A stretch of 64,000 bases of DNA from Drosophila miranda (lineage: Eukaryota > Arthropoda > Insecta > Diptera > Drosophilidae). The notes beneath the pieces were generated by a model. It worked only from the letters and a program-made list of their open reading frames with translations. It had not been told where the DNA came from and did not search any database. Where the stretch lies: the NCBI RefSeq assembly GCF_003369915.1, contig NC_046677.1, positions 26,306,913 through 26,370,912 on the forward strand, written 5' to 3'. Both the position numbers and the translations under genes were made by a program. Shown in pieces: positions 49,407 through 62,400 of the stretch (position 1 is its first letter; each line of letters starts with the position of its first letter).

Positions 49407-50206
49407 GTGAGTGCAACAACAACAAGAGCCACACAAAACAGTAACTTCTGGAAAAAGAGGGGAAAATTCACCATTTCGAAAATCCAGTTCGAAAATGTGT
49501 GCGGGCTAGAGAGGGCTAGCTATACGGGGGGTGTGTGCCATGGTGCCATCCCACTCTCGCTTGCCTTCCAGCGTGCGAGGGGCGTGTCACAGCCGCTGTG
49601 CGAGTGGGATGGCACGCGCACACACACACACACACAGACACACGCCACGCTGTCGCGGCAGAGCGTGCGCTGCGCTGCGCTGCCGCCTCCCTTTGCGTTT
49701 AGCCGCAACGTTAATCGTTGTCGCTACGTCAAACGTAACGGCCAGGAAAGTCGGACCGAAAAAGGATATACACTCCGAAGGATACACACATCTAGAGGAT
49801 ATATGTATGGCCGTGTAGCCAGTAACGATTGTTGTTGTGCTTTCAACACTCGGAAACACTTTTTATGGGACTGCCTTTCGGTTGCTTCTGCTGCTGCTTC
49901 TACTGCTGCTTTTTGCTGGCTTTAATTTCAAAATGAAACTTTAATATTGAACTCCCAGTTATTTCTGTTGCGCTGCTTTCTCGCTTTATTATACGTATGT
50001 ACTTTTGAATTTGGAAGATGAAAACTTCTCCATAAATTTTAAAGCTATCCGCCTGAAACTTTCCCTTGGATCTTATTTTTGATTTACTCTGAATGCAAGT
50101 CATAATTCTGAAGATTAGAGAAGTACATCAGGGGGTTCTAAAGTGAACACAAGTCGGAGGTAGTCGAAGAAAACATGGTTGTTTTTGAATATATTTCAAG
50201 CCAAAT

Positions 50207-50303
50207 TAACAGCGAAAATCACAACGGGCCGAAACCGGCCTAAGTGTTTCCTCCGAGCGAGCCCGGCAGCCGCCTCAACCTAACCTAACCTAACAGCGAA
50301 AAT
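50207..50303. mobile_element. 71-bp retroposed insert with 13-bp target-site duplication
   Basis: The 13-mer TAACAGCGAAAAT occurs at 50207-50219 and again at 50291-50303. Between them is a 71-bp, G/C-rich segment in otherwise A/T-rich intron, ending in three CCTAA units. Read on the minus strand it begins GGTTAGGTTAGGTT, continues GGCGGCTGCC and ends near GGCCCGTTGTG. I recall a similar short repeat in many insect genomes: GGTTAGG tandem, a GTGGCAGCC-like block, CACTTAG, then CCATTGTGATA. A flanking duplication of this length is the hallmark of target-primed reverse transcription, so this is a recent SINE-like or truncated non-LTR insertion. Confidence 0.75.
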
Positions 50304-51291
50304 TAACGAAAAGTATCCATAATGCAATTAATAATTTATCAAGAAAATATTTTCTTACAAATATTTTAATTACATTTTGCAACCTATAGTTTTTTTCTAT
50401 ATTTTTAATAATATCTGATCACTATATGGTATATCAAGAATGGGAACTCTAGGTCTTGTCTTAACGAGTGCCAAAAACTGTTAATTTAATTTAATACCTA
50501 ATTCCACGAAATGTTTAAAAACCTGTCATGATTCAAAACTATTTCTTAAGCATTCTCCTCTATCTGTTCGATATCATACCCCTATTTCTATATATTTTCT
50601 GTACCATATGATTATATCTGCAAAAGGGTATCCTTATCTGTTACTCCCCATCCTCTAGCACAACCATTCTTGTTTTTCTTTAATTTGCGCTCATTTCAGT
50701 GGGCAAAAGTTTTAATCGAATTGTTGTGATTGTAGTCCCTATCCACACCACCGCCCACCTCCTGGCACCCCCCTTTATAGCAGCCATTTTGTTTATTTTC
50801 GTATAAATTGGTTTCTATGTGGGTGTGTGTGTGTGTTCGTTCTCCTTTCATTGTTATACTCGCATATAGAAGAAGAGAACTTTGTTGTTATGCATTTTTC
50901 AATTGTGAATTGGCTTTTGTTTGTTGTTTGGTTTTTTCGACCATTTTGTGTTGTCTTTTTTCCGCTCTATAAGTGTATGTGTGTCCGAGGCTTTTGTTTA
51001 TGCTTTTGTTGTGTGTTTGTGTGGGTGTGGGTGTGGGTGTGTTTGTGCTGTAGCTCTGACCAATTTTTTGCCTTTTTCTAGCTTTTCTCTCTGCAGTTGT
51101 TTATTCTTTCATTTTTTTTTGTTGGTTACTTTTTTTTGTATGCCTTTATTCCATTTTTTTTTTATGTTGGTTACGTTTTGTGTTCTGCCTTTTTTTCTGC
51201 TGTTCTTGATCAATTTTCGTTTGTTTATATTTTCAATTTGCTTACAAAGGCTTTTCGTTTATTTTATTAGCCCTGGCCATTGTTGGTTTTT

Positions 51292-51293
<2 letters not shown>

Positions 51294-51327
<34 letters not shown>
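51294..51327. repeat. GT dinucleotide microsatellite
   Basis: An uninterrupted run of about 17 TG units within SCAPER intron 6, in a T-rich region. It is the longest pure dinucleotide run in the window and probably polymorphic. Confidence 0.95.
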
Positions 51328-51329
<2 letters not shown>

Positions 51330-53411
51330 TCTGTTCTTTACAGCCTTTTGTGGTTCTGATGCTCCCCCCGTTCTCCTGCTCCTTTTCGTCCTGCTTCTGC
51401 TCCTTGTGCCATTTTTCGTAGCGCGCTTTTCGGCGCTCAATTCAATTACAAGAGCACAACACTGCAGCTGTGTGGGTGTGTGTCTGTGTCCATGAGTTTG
51501 CAAAATCAAATTTCCTTTTGACTATAATTTTTTGGGTGTGGAGGGGGTGGTGGGGGCTGGGCAAAACCACCCCCGCACATTCATCTACCGGCTGTCTCAC
51601 TCGCTCTCCGTCTCTGTCTCTGTGGCACCTTCATTTTTTGGCTTTGGTTGAATGAGAAATTCAATTCGCCGCACTTGAATGGTCCGCCATCTTCTCCCCG
51701 CTCCCCGCTCTCTGCTCCACTTCCATTTTCTTTTTAGAAGTCTGGCCACATTGGTGAAATGTTTTGTAGCTTTCTCCATCTCCATCTCCGGCTTCTTCCA
51801 CTCCCTAATTCAATTGCAGTTTTCTTTTCTTGTTCCTGTTCTGCCTCTTCTACGTGCAGCTTTTTGTGAGATGCATAATTAAATTTTTGTTTACTTTTAA
51901 TTGGTCAGGTTTCTTGGGAGAGCCACAGGACTAGGGCCCTCCTTGGACCTTGGGAGTTGCTTCCCAATTTTTGTTTTTTATTTGAATAAAGTTTTGCTCT
52001 GGAAGAGCGCTGTGTAATCGAATCAAACAGTTGGGATAGAGGAACTTCAAGGGAACTTCTTGCTTTCGGGGAAAAGCTATTTCTTTTTGTTGGGTTTCTT
52101 ACCATAGGGAATAATGGTACTGCAACTTTTGAGGGTACAACTTTGATTTTTCATATTTTTACTAAACAATTGTTTAGGAATATATTCATTAATTAATGAA
52201 GCACAGAAAGGTAGGGTAAGAAAGGAAGGTTTTTACCATTTATATGGCATAGAAACATATAATTTATTTTTAAATTTTAATTTTCCTCTTTTTTCGAACT
52301 TTTGAATAAGAACGAGTTTTTATTGTTTTTAAAGATGACAAATTAATTTTAAAAATAATCCAAAATTTTTTCCTTTTAATCTTTATTAATTTTTTAAGCT
52401 TACGATCCACATTTTAGAACGATTTAAAAAAAATGTATTTATTAAAGAAAACACTTTTTATTGGGGATATCCAAAAGGTTTAATCAACTAAGATATCCTT
52501 TAGGTAAATTTTTAATACATTTAGAAAAAATTTATTAATTTGAAACACCAGAAGATTGTCATTTAATCATGTAAGATCTACGATTTTCGTTCCATAATTT
52601 GTTTTCTATAAAAATTATCGCACAGCAAAGAAATTTTTTCATGGTCTTGGCAATCATTAATCAAATGATATCACATATAATTCAAAATTCCTTTCAAACC
52701 ATAATTCATGCTCATGTAAATGGTACCCTCAGACCATAACAAATTTGATTTGCTACACTTTTTGCCACCTTCCCATCGGAGAAACAGATAGGAGTATCTA
52801 TCTGAGGCTATCTTTTTACAATGTAATTGATTCATAATTAATCAACACAATCATTAGACCCCCTCTTGGCGCATAAAAAATGAGCAGTAAATATATTTTA
52901 ATCATGATGTGATCATCAATCCCATAAAAAAAGGCAACGCTGTCGTCTGAGGAGAGAGCCCTGCAATCATAACGATGATTTGGCACGCGATAAAGCAAAC
53001 ACCCCGAGGAGAATCCAAACCCAAACCCAAACCAAAAACCGAAACCCAAAACCGGAACCCCTTCTATGCGCAACCCCTAATGTTTCCAGTCATAATGAAA
53101 TATGCATATTCCACGTACAATATATGGAAAAGAAATCTAGATATATTTTATCCTGCCGCGTGTTCCTTTTGTTTGTCTGCTGTGCCTTGCCTCCTGTTTG
53201 GAAGGATGTCAACGAGGACACCCTGGCGAGGCGGCTGCTGCTGCTGTTACTGCTGCATTTACTGCCTGTGTTTTCGTACTCTGGGACACTGCTGTGCGGC
53301 AGTTAATTTAATTACCCTTTAAGTAACCATATCGAATGGCCAATTTGGAGTTATGGCCAAGTAGAAGACTTTGGGGCTTACATATCCTTGGCAGCCACAT
53401 CCCCAGTCCAC

Positions 53412-53437
53412 AGCTACAGCTACAGCTACAGCTACAG
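53412..53437. repeat. AGCTAC hexamer array
   Basis: About four and a half perfect AGCTAC units, followed by related AGCCAC units to about 53448. It lies in the intron and is probably a slippage product. Confidence 0.9.
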
Positions 53438-56400
53438 CCACAGCCACATGCACATCCACATCCTGTTTGTGTGTGCACTTTACAATTGACATTGTGTGGT
53501 TGTGGATAAAACTTTGGGCTCAATTACGAGGCCACTGCCTCCCAAACGTGTCTGTGGGTTTTATTTTACCATCGACATATTAGTGAAACTATTTAGACCT
53601 TAAAACATGACAGTCAAGCAACCATCTCCTCCCAAGGCCTGCCCTGTCGGACTCTCCTATCATCTGGTCAAATGTATTAATTTCATGCCAAAGCCTTTGT
53701 TGGCCTGCTCTCTCTGTCTCTTCCCCTGCTGCTCTGAAGGATAACTATCTCCTATTCTGACTATAGTCATGTCCTTATTCCACTATTCTATCGATAGTCC
53801 TCTCCTGCTGTAGCAGTATCTGTTTCTCGACTCTCTTACTAGCCTTGGCGTTCATTACACAGGGACAAAATGAGTAATAACTGGTTTTAAAAAATTAAAA
53901 AAAAAATTAATTTTAAATATAAAAAAATATAATTATTTAAAATTCCTGATATTCTCAAATCAAACTATTATTAAAAAAAAATTAAAAATTAAATCAACAT
54001 TAAAGAAAAGTTAAATTAAATAATCGAATAAAATATAAAAAAATTTTCAAAATTTCTCTTTGCAACATTTTGGTAGTGAATAATAAAGAGAATAAGTTTC
54101 CCGTGACTCTCTTAATTCTCTCTCACGCTATGTTTCTCTTTTCCTCTCCCAGTGGGGCTTAGCAGTTGAGGGCGAGTTTTCTGCGTTTCCACCTCACTTG
54201 AGGGAACATCTAAAGAAAATCTTAACCAATCCAGAATCCCATTCAATAGCACCATTATGTATGAATTTTCTTCCAGTGCATCCCCATTCCCTATTTAGTT
54301 ATCCCACCCTTTTTGCTCATTCCCTTTTCCCTTTGTTTGTTTTTCTTTTTGTTTTTTCTGTGCGGCATTTAATATCCGATTTCAGTATTTCCCCCGTCAC
54401 TTTTCCATCTCCATCTCCCCCTCCTCCCCACTGTTTGCTCCTTTTCCCTGCTTTCTGTTGATTCTTTTCCACAAAGGACCGGAGCGTCATAGAGGGAATA
54501 CAACGGCTATACGGCTCTGTCTCTTGTGTTCAGGCTTTTGTTGTTCGGTCGGAGAAAAGTTTCCTATTTGCTTAGTGCGACGCTCCTTTTGTTTAACCCC
54601 CAACGCCGTTCGACGTTCAAAATCAAAATATTGACTCTTAACGGTGTGTTTTTATTGATTTTAGGGCAGGCAGGGGCTGCCTCGAATTTCCTTTCGTTTT
54701 TCCTATAAATTTTTGCTGTCCCAATTGCAGCCCCAGAGACAACAACCACCTGCAGTCCTTTGCATGTCATAATTGAATTCAAATCACAAAACTGTCACAC
54801 AACTAATCAGAGCTGTCATTTGCCTTCGAGTGAGAAGAGGTCCTGCAGTCAACTGGAGCTTCAGTTTTTCGTTTCGTTTCGTTTTCAGTTTTCGTTGCTC
54901 ATCTGTTCGCTCGCTTCGACATTCAAACTGTCAAAAAGTCAGCATCAATTACAGTTACAAAGACATCAGAGCAGCAGGAACCCAACCCCCGCACACACCC
55001 AGATTTGGGCACACTGAGAGTGCTGCAGTGGTGAGAGGAGAGGGGGTGTGCCTATGGACAGGGCAAGGGTCAGAGAGTGGTAGCCTCAAAAGAAGTGTAG
55101 CCCAAAACTTCGCTGTAGATTTGCATCAAAATGCATTTGGTCATACAGGGCAGGATTTTTCCGGAAAAAAATAGATTTGCGACGGCTGAACGAGAAGTTT
55201 TAGGGATGATAGAAAGTGTACAAGGCTATAGGGAACTATAATAATGTATAGCTGAGCAGATAAGTGAAGGAGGAAGTACGAAAGCAAGGATGTTTGACGA
55301 AGAGAATGAGAGGGTAAGCTGAAGAGGGTACTCAGAAGCGTCTCTTTGTGAGAGAGTAGCCGCGGCCAGAGACTGCATTCGGTTCTGAAGCCGAGCAGGT
55401 TCTTCAAAGTGTTCTATAATCTTTAATATAGGTGAAGGCCAATCTCCCGCACCTACCACTTTCTTGTAATTTCTGTCCAAACTTTGGTGCAGACCCTCGC
55501 CGAACATAACCCGAAGAGGTCATATGCAAAAGTCTGACATATGCGCTGACATTTTGCATGCAAAAAGGCGCAGCAGAAGCAGCAGCAGCAGCAGCAGCGA
55601 CAGCCTCAACAGCTCTCTCCCTCTCTTGGTTTGCAGCCCCAGTCCCTTGTTTCTGGATGAGCTGCATGTCAAAAGTTTGATGAGTGCCTGTCCAGCCATT
55701 GCCGCATGTCAAAGACCCAAACGGGAGATGGGACTGGGGGACTGGAAACTGGGTGATGGGTACTGGGAAGGCCTTTTGGCTATTGAATTACCTACACACA
55801 GGCTCGAGGCTGAGGCATTCGTTTGAGTGCATTCGCTTTGATTTTTGCCTTGTTGTTTTTTTCGTTCCCCGTTTCCCAGTTTTCGGGCATGCTACCTCTC
55901 TAGGGGAATATTAAGAGTGGGGGGGAGCGAACCACCACCCACCAAGATGAAGTTCTGTGTGGGTTGTAGGCGACATATGTAAAATGTGTAAAGTGCAGTG
56001 CCAGTTACAGTTAATTTAATGCTCGTCAGAGAGAGGAGAGAGACACGCTGAAGTACGAGTGATAATGCACCACCATCCTCTCTATAAGTCTCATCCTCCC
56101 CCGATGTTTTCGTTGTTGTTAGTTAATGCGCATCGCTGAATGGAACAACCAACTGACGCATCACTCAATCAAATGGCAATTGCGAGGGCTTAACACGGTG
56201 CCGCAGGCAAAGGAGACTCGAGCAACCCTCGTATTATAGTTATATTCGTGCAGAAGATAGTCGGTCGGTCGGTTGGTCGCATCCCCCCTCAAGTCGGATC
56301 TAGAACTGGTGCAAATTAACACGCTAAGCACTTGAATCCGGCCAAATGTGGCATGAGTAATGCCCTCAAGTGGCATCGCCTCGCATCGTTCCAACAGATG

Positions 56401-59400
56401 GCGCACATTACAAGCCACTAATCCACTCCCCCGACCTCCACTGAGCCGCCTGCCTATAAATGGCTGTAAAAATTTACGATGCAAACTAAAAATCTTTTGC
56501 AAAAGTACTAGTGCGACTTGGCCACCATAGTAAAGGTCATTTAGCACTAAAGGAAAAAAAAGAAAGTCGTCTCTCCCTTGGTTATGGCTATTCAATGGGA
56601 CAGTGGGCTAGGGGAGGCCATTGCTATTCCTACTATATGACGGGGCGCCACATTTATGATTGGACAACGACTTTCCATAAATTCTAATTTGATTTTGCCA
56701 CTAAAGTGCCATAAGAACGCAATTTGGTTGGGCCCCACCACACACACGCAGACACACACACATATGGAAGGGAGATGGGAACCTTTACTTTGGGCATAAT
56801 TTTTTACGATGCTCGCTCGGCGACATTTTCATTCGTTCGCCATTTTCCATTTTCCACTTTTCCCCCAACACACACACACACACACACACACGCACATACA
56901 CATATCCACAAAGAAAGCCAAATCACAGGCGTCCATTTTCAGTGCCTTCTGACTTAGCCTCCAGAATCGTAGAGGTCTCTACTCGAATAGGGGGGTATAT
57001 GGACTATTCTGTAAGGATAGATATGCGAGAAGGGTGACCCCAAATTATACTTCTTACCTCCAAAAGAATATAACAATATATATTAAAGAATATATTCCAA
57101 GTCGAATTATTCACAAAATTTATGTTTTAAATAGGTCTTTAACATCATTAAATAATTTAGTGAAGAATGTGTTTCGTTCTGTGGCTTAATTATTTCAGCT
57201 TAACTGGCTATACTTTTAATTTTTGGTGGCCCCGATTGCATCTTTCTTTAAATATCCATAGAAATCTTATCTTTCTTTATAATAACTTTTTTGTAGATAT
57301 ATTTGAATACATCTATGCTTAAATATCCCTTTAAAACATGAACTTTCTTAAACGAAGCATTCTCCTCTATTTGGTGACCCCGATGTGATCTTTGGCCCAA
57401 TGAAAAGGGTATTGCAGTCTTCGTTTTTTCCACGTTTTCTTTTCCTCGTTTTAATGCCGTTTTTTGTGTACGCCATGGATATTGCTCCTTCCCCGTGTGT
57501 TTCGCTGTATGTTTTGTGCCACTGGCTTTTGTTGTTCTTGTTGCTATTTTATTTTATTATATGCACTTTTCTTTTACAAAATGGCGGCAAACGTCGCCTC
57601 ACGGTCCTGTTCAGGGTCTCGGTGAGGGATTTTCAGGAGTTTGAGGAGCGGAGGGAGAACATCGTTATGGTTGCGGTTATTTGGCGCCATGTTTTTGCCC
57701 CTGCCATGCGGGTTTGTGGGGAAGTCCTTGTGTTGTTGGTGGTTGTGCTGCTGCTGCTGCCTTCTGCTCCATCTTCGCGCCTCGTTTGAGTTTTACGAGC
57801 GGCTTTACTTTCTCGCAGCTATTTTGGCGCTGGCTCTCTGGCTTTTTAACAGCCTCGAAAAGGTTGCCCTGGGAGTCAGTCAGCCCAGGGTCCCACCCGT
57901 CATCGCTGGCGGTTCTAGCCCCCACGTGTGTTGTCCATTTGTCCCCAGCCCCCAGTCCCCAGGATGGAGCATCTGCGAGTACGTTCATACGTATCTGCCT
58001 TGTGGTTTTGTATTTGTGCGCTGTGACAGGCCCCATATGGAAAGCAGTCGGCGGTACGGCGGGCAAAAACTGCTGAAATTTTATTTTCAACGCGCGTGTC
58101 GTAATTGAAGACGCACCAAAACTCTTTCTCCACCGCCACCCTGTGCGTTACCCTGTCTGTCAAAACATGTACATATATTTATATATATAATATCAGACCA
58201 AACGTTTACCCCGTTGTCTGTCTGTCTGTCCTTTGTTTTGGGGTAAATGGAAAACGCTTTGGGTGGCGTTCGTTACTAAGAAAACACAGGAGACACAAGA
58301 CAAGAACTGGGGAATGGGCAGACGGTATGGTATATGGTATAGATAGGATGGATGGATGGATGGATAGACTGATGGCTGACGTGTTGATGAATTTTCATTT
58401 TAAAAACTTCTCTAGACAGGATTGGAGATTATATATCCCATGTGTGATTGCCACATCCGTGTTTGTCTTTGCTTTATGGCCTACCGCATGGCACCACATC
58501 ATCGCATATCTATGTCTGGAATTTACTTGAATTTCAGTTGGAGATACATTTCGCTTCCCCTTTTGGTATACTTTTTTGCACACTTTCTCTGGGCACACTT
58601 GACAGCTCAATCTCGGCACTTGCCACGGCCACTCTGCAGGCCCTCAAGCCCTCTCTCGCAAACCCCTTGTTTAATGTGAGTTTAATCAATGATGCATATT
58701 CGTATAAAAAAAGTGAGCAACAACCCCGGAGGCCTGGGGGCACAGTCTGCCTGTGCCTCTTCCCCTTTAAACCGAACTGACAACCAAATGTCTTAATTTA
58801 TTCATAACTTTTTATACATGTTTATTAGACTGTACAGAGTCCGGGGAGGGGGGTTAGAGGTTAGGGGTTAGGGATATTGTTTGCCGAATGCAACCCCTCT
58901 CTGCTCCTGCTGCTGTGGCTGCTTCCACTCACCCCTCGCTATGCAAAACAATTTCCATGTTTTGATTTATGAATGATAATGCGCTGTGACACATCCCGAA
59001 ACGAAACGAAACGCAGCGCAACGCAACCGAAATAAACCGAACAGCAGCAGAAACAGGATAATCCAGGCAGGGACTTGATTTTGGCATATGTCTGCATTGC
59101 GTTTAATTTGCATTAATGGGCGTGGTAATGGGCCGAAGGTTCTGGCCACTGAATTTTGGCCGCTTAAATGAGGCGCAACCTAATAAAAAGTTTAACAGAT
59201 TTAAAAAAAAAAAACTCGCAACTGTCGCAAAAAAAGGGTATTCGATTGTGGGCGTGCCACAAGGCTATACGTCAATAACTAATAAAAAAAAAGGCAATAA
59301 CCTTCGTTAAAGGGGAAAAGGTATTGGCAGAGGCTATACGATTCGGGGGTACTATAGAAAGGGGTTTCGAAGGGTTTGGCGGAATTAAATGGATATGAAA

Positions 59401-62400
59401 TGGATATATTCGTTAAAGGGCTCAATAATCTTTAACAGCTCCTCATTACTGGAAAAGCCAAGGGAATATATACATATAAAAAACTACATATTTCTAAAAT
59501 CATACAAGAAGGTATCCTGAAATGTTTAATAGAAATGTTATTACTCAAAAGGTGATAGAAGGGGATAATAAAGAGGAAACTATAACCATCTCAGAGATTT
59601 TCATGGCTAAATATAGTTATATCTTTCTCTTATATCAAAAGTTTTTCCATCGCCGTCGTGGCCCCATATTTTACTCATATCGGTGCGAGCGAACGAAGCA
59701 AGTGAGCCGGGGGTTGGTGAATGGGTGGTATAGTATTTAAATAAGTCAATAAATATACTTGTTGGACTATGACAAGATGTTTACTCATAGAAAATCACGA
59801 CTTTTGGGGTCATAAATAATGGAGAATTTCTAGAGACGGAATGATATCATCAGATCTTAATGTAATTGCCACGAACTGATTATCGGGAATAAATAAATTA
59901 GTATTCGTAATAAGTACTAGAAAGTAATAGATGCTGCAAAGCTTCTATAATTTATTCGAAAGCTACAATGACAAGCTAGTGAAACAATGATATTCCATCC
60001 TGAATGCTATCATATTTACTCTCTTAATGTAAAGAAATTAAATTCTTGGTTTTCTAAACCACATTATGACTTACCGCTTTCTTTCATGCTGATTCATGCA
60101 TTTTTCCTGAGTTTTGCTTGATCTTAAGAGGATTTTCACTCTACACTCTTTCAGTATTATGGATCTCGGCCATTTCATCGCCTTTTATTTCATTGCATTC
60201 TGCCATCTTTATTGCGAGGCATCTTTCGCGCTCATTTATTACACGCTTTACTTTCTGCTTAGGTTCCATGGAGCTTCTTTCTGATAAGCGGCTGCTGGGG
60301 AGGGCAGCATTCCCCCACTCGGTTTGGCTTGGGTCTCGCCTTTTTGCCACTTTGCGCATTATTTATGATGAGCACAAAGGCCGATACACACACTCTCCCA
60401 TGCTCGCAGATACAAATACGCGTGTATCTCACGGATACTCGTGCATGGTGGAATCCTTTCGCTGCGGTTTTTCGCTATGCGCTGGGCCTTGATCTCTGCC
60501 TTGCGGTTGCGGTATATTCCGGCGCCTCTCTCGCTATCTGTCTCCCTCACTGGCGCTACTTCTTTCTCCCTCCCTCTGTCGGGGACGCTGCGTGAAAATC
60601 AATTTACGTCAATGTCTGGGAGCCGAGACCATCCTCATCCACAGTCCACATCCACAACTGAATCATCATCATCATCATCGAGTGAGGAGCGACAGTCGCG
60701 AGCTAAATGAATTAAAATCGCTGTTGTTGCTTATACGATACGTAAAAATTCATTTGCATTCATCGAAAAATGAAACAAGATGGAAATTTTATGGGGGGAT
60801 AAGTATTTCGACCAGAGGATACCCTGTGAATAGCAAAAAGAGAAATGGGAATCATTTAATTTATAGGTAATTAAATAATACCAAAGAGTCCACTCGATCC
60901 GATCATGATGGATTTTCAGGATTGATAGACAAGTCTATGGAATCAATATCTTCAAAATTGGAATACCCCAACGTTTTCTAGACATGAAGTGGGATTATAA
61001 TAGAAGAAATATCATGCCTTTTGGTGCTTATCAGAAAGGAGACTTCTCCCTTTACCCGCTCCATACATTTCCATGAAAACAATACACCCTTTTTCCCACC
61101 ACTTTCACGGGGTATACAAAAGTTGAATCCGAAATTAATTACGATCACAACTGGAACTCTTATCAGACCAAGGTGCGGCCCTGCGGCGCACAGCTGCCTT
61201 GTCCCCTCACTCCTCCACCCCTTTACTCGTCCTCTCTTCTCTCCGCTTGTCATTTGATTTGTGTTTCTGTTTTTTTATTTTTTATTTAAAGTTTTATGTT
61301 TTTTAAATTTAACGCTTAATTACAATAAAATCACCCACAAATTAGTTACATTTCCGCGAAGATTTTCAAGGGTTTTGCGTGACAGCTGTGTAACCCACCG
61401 TCCACCGAAAATGTGGGCTGGGGTGGACCCAATGGACAGGGCGTGACCGTATCTGAGGTCCTGTCGAGCCACACGGCATTGTGTCCCCTGGGCATGACCA
61501 ATTGAATTGAACTGGCTTAAAATAAATTCTGAAAAACTATATAAAGAAAATCCTTTAAAAAATGTTGGAAAGTGAACTTCAGGCAGAGGCTTGACCCAGG
61601 AAAAAGTGTGGTTATTGGGTGTAGAATAGGGAATACTCTATAAATGAGTTTGATTTGTGGTTGGTGGAGTAATGAATGTAAGAAATATCTGGGGAGGGAA
61701 TACTTATTGGGCTAGGGATCAGTTTAATGGATACAAATTTCTGTTGAACCATTTCTTATGGATAATCCATGTGCTGTATGATTTCTATGTGTATTCCATC
61801 TTCTAATGAACGATTTTATAGAAAGTTATATATATTTAAGACTGAATCTTTTTAATGATTTACCACCAGGAATATTTTTCGTAGTATTCGTCATTTATTG
61901 TCCTGATATATAAACCATTTTCCTCAAAGATTTCTATCGTATATGTCTGCAGAAAATATCTTTCATGTATGATAAGAACTTCTTTTTGCAATACCACATC
62001 TATTACATCCTACAAGTACTACATATATAAGTCATATTCCTGTGCCAAAACCCTCAACAATTCGCATATCCCTTCTTGAAGCATAACAACCTCCTGTCCA
62101 GACCCCAGCAGGGAACCATAACCAAATCGAAGCCTCAACCAAAACATTTACAAATGCAATTAAAGCATTCAAGCATTCCGACCATCATAGGAAACCATAA
62201 ATCTAATCAAAATATAGGGGTTTAACCATTGACCATTTCGTTTTGCTGTACAACAGAAATCCACGAAAAAAAACTGCACCCGAATGCGGTCAGATTCAAT
62301 TCCGATTTCAATTTCTATATCAATTTGGAATTGCATTTGGCTGGCAGTTCCGTTGGACTCCTCCAGAGTCCAGAATTGATGGTCAGAGGAGAGCGCAGGG

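Noticed and set aside
50921..51421. 166-codon plus-strand frame rich in Phe, Cys and Val
   Set aside because: It is made of T-rich and GT-repeat sequence inside an intron.
58165..58232. TA run, ~26-bp spacer and GTCT run resembling a mini-me retroposon
   Set aside because: The arrangement fits in outline, but I could not confirm the conserved core from memory and there is no target duplication.
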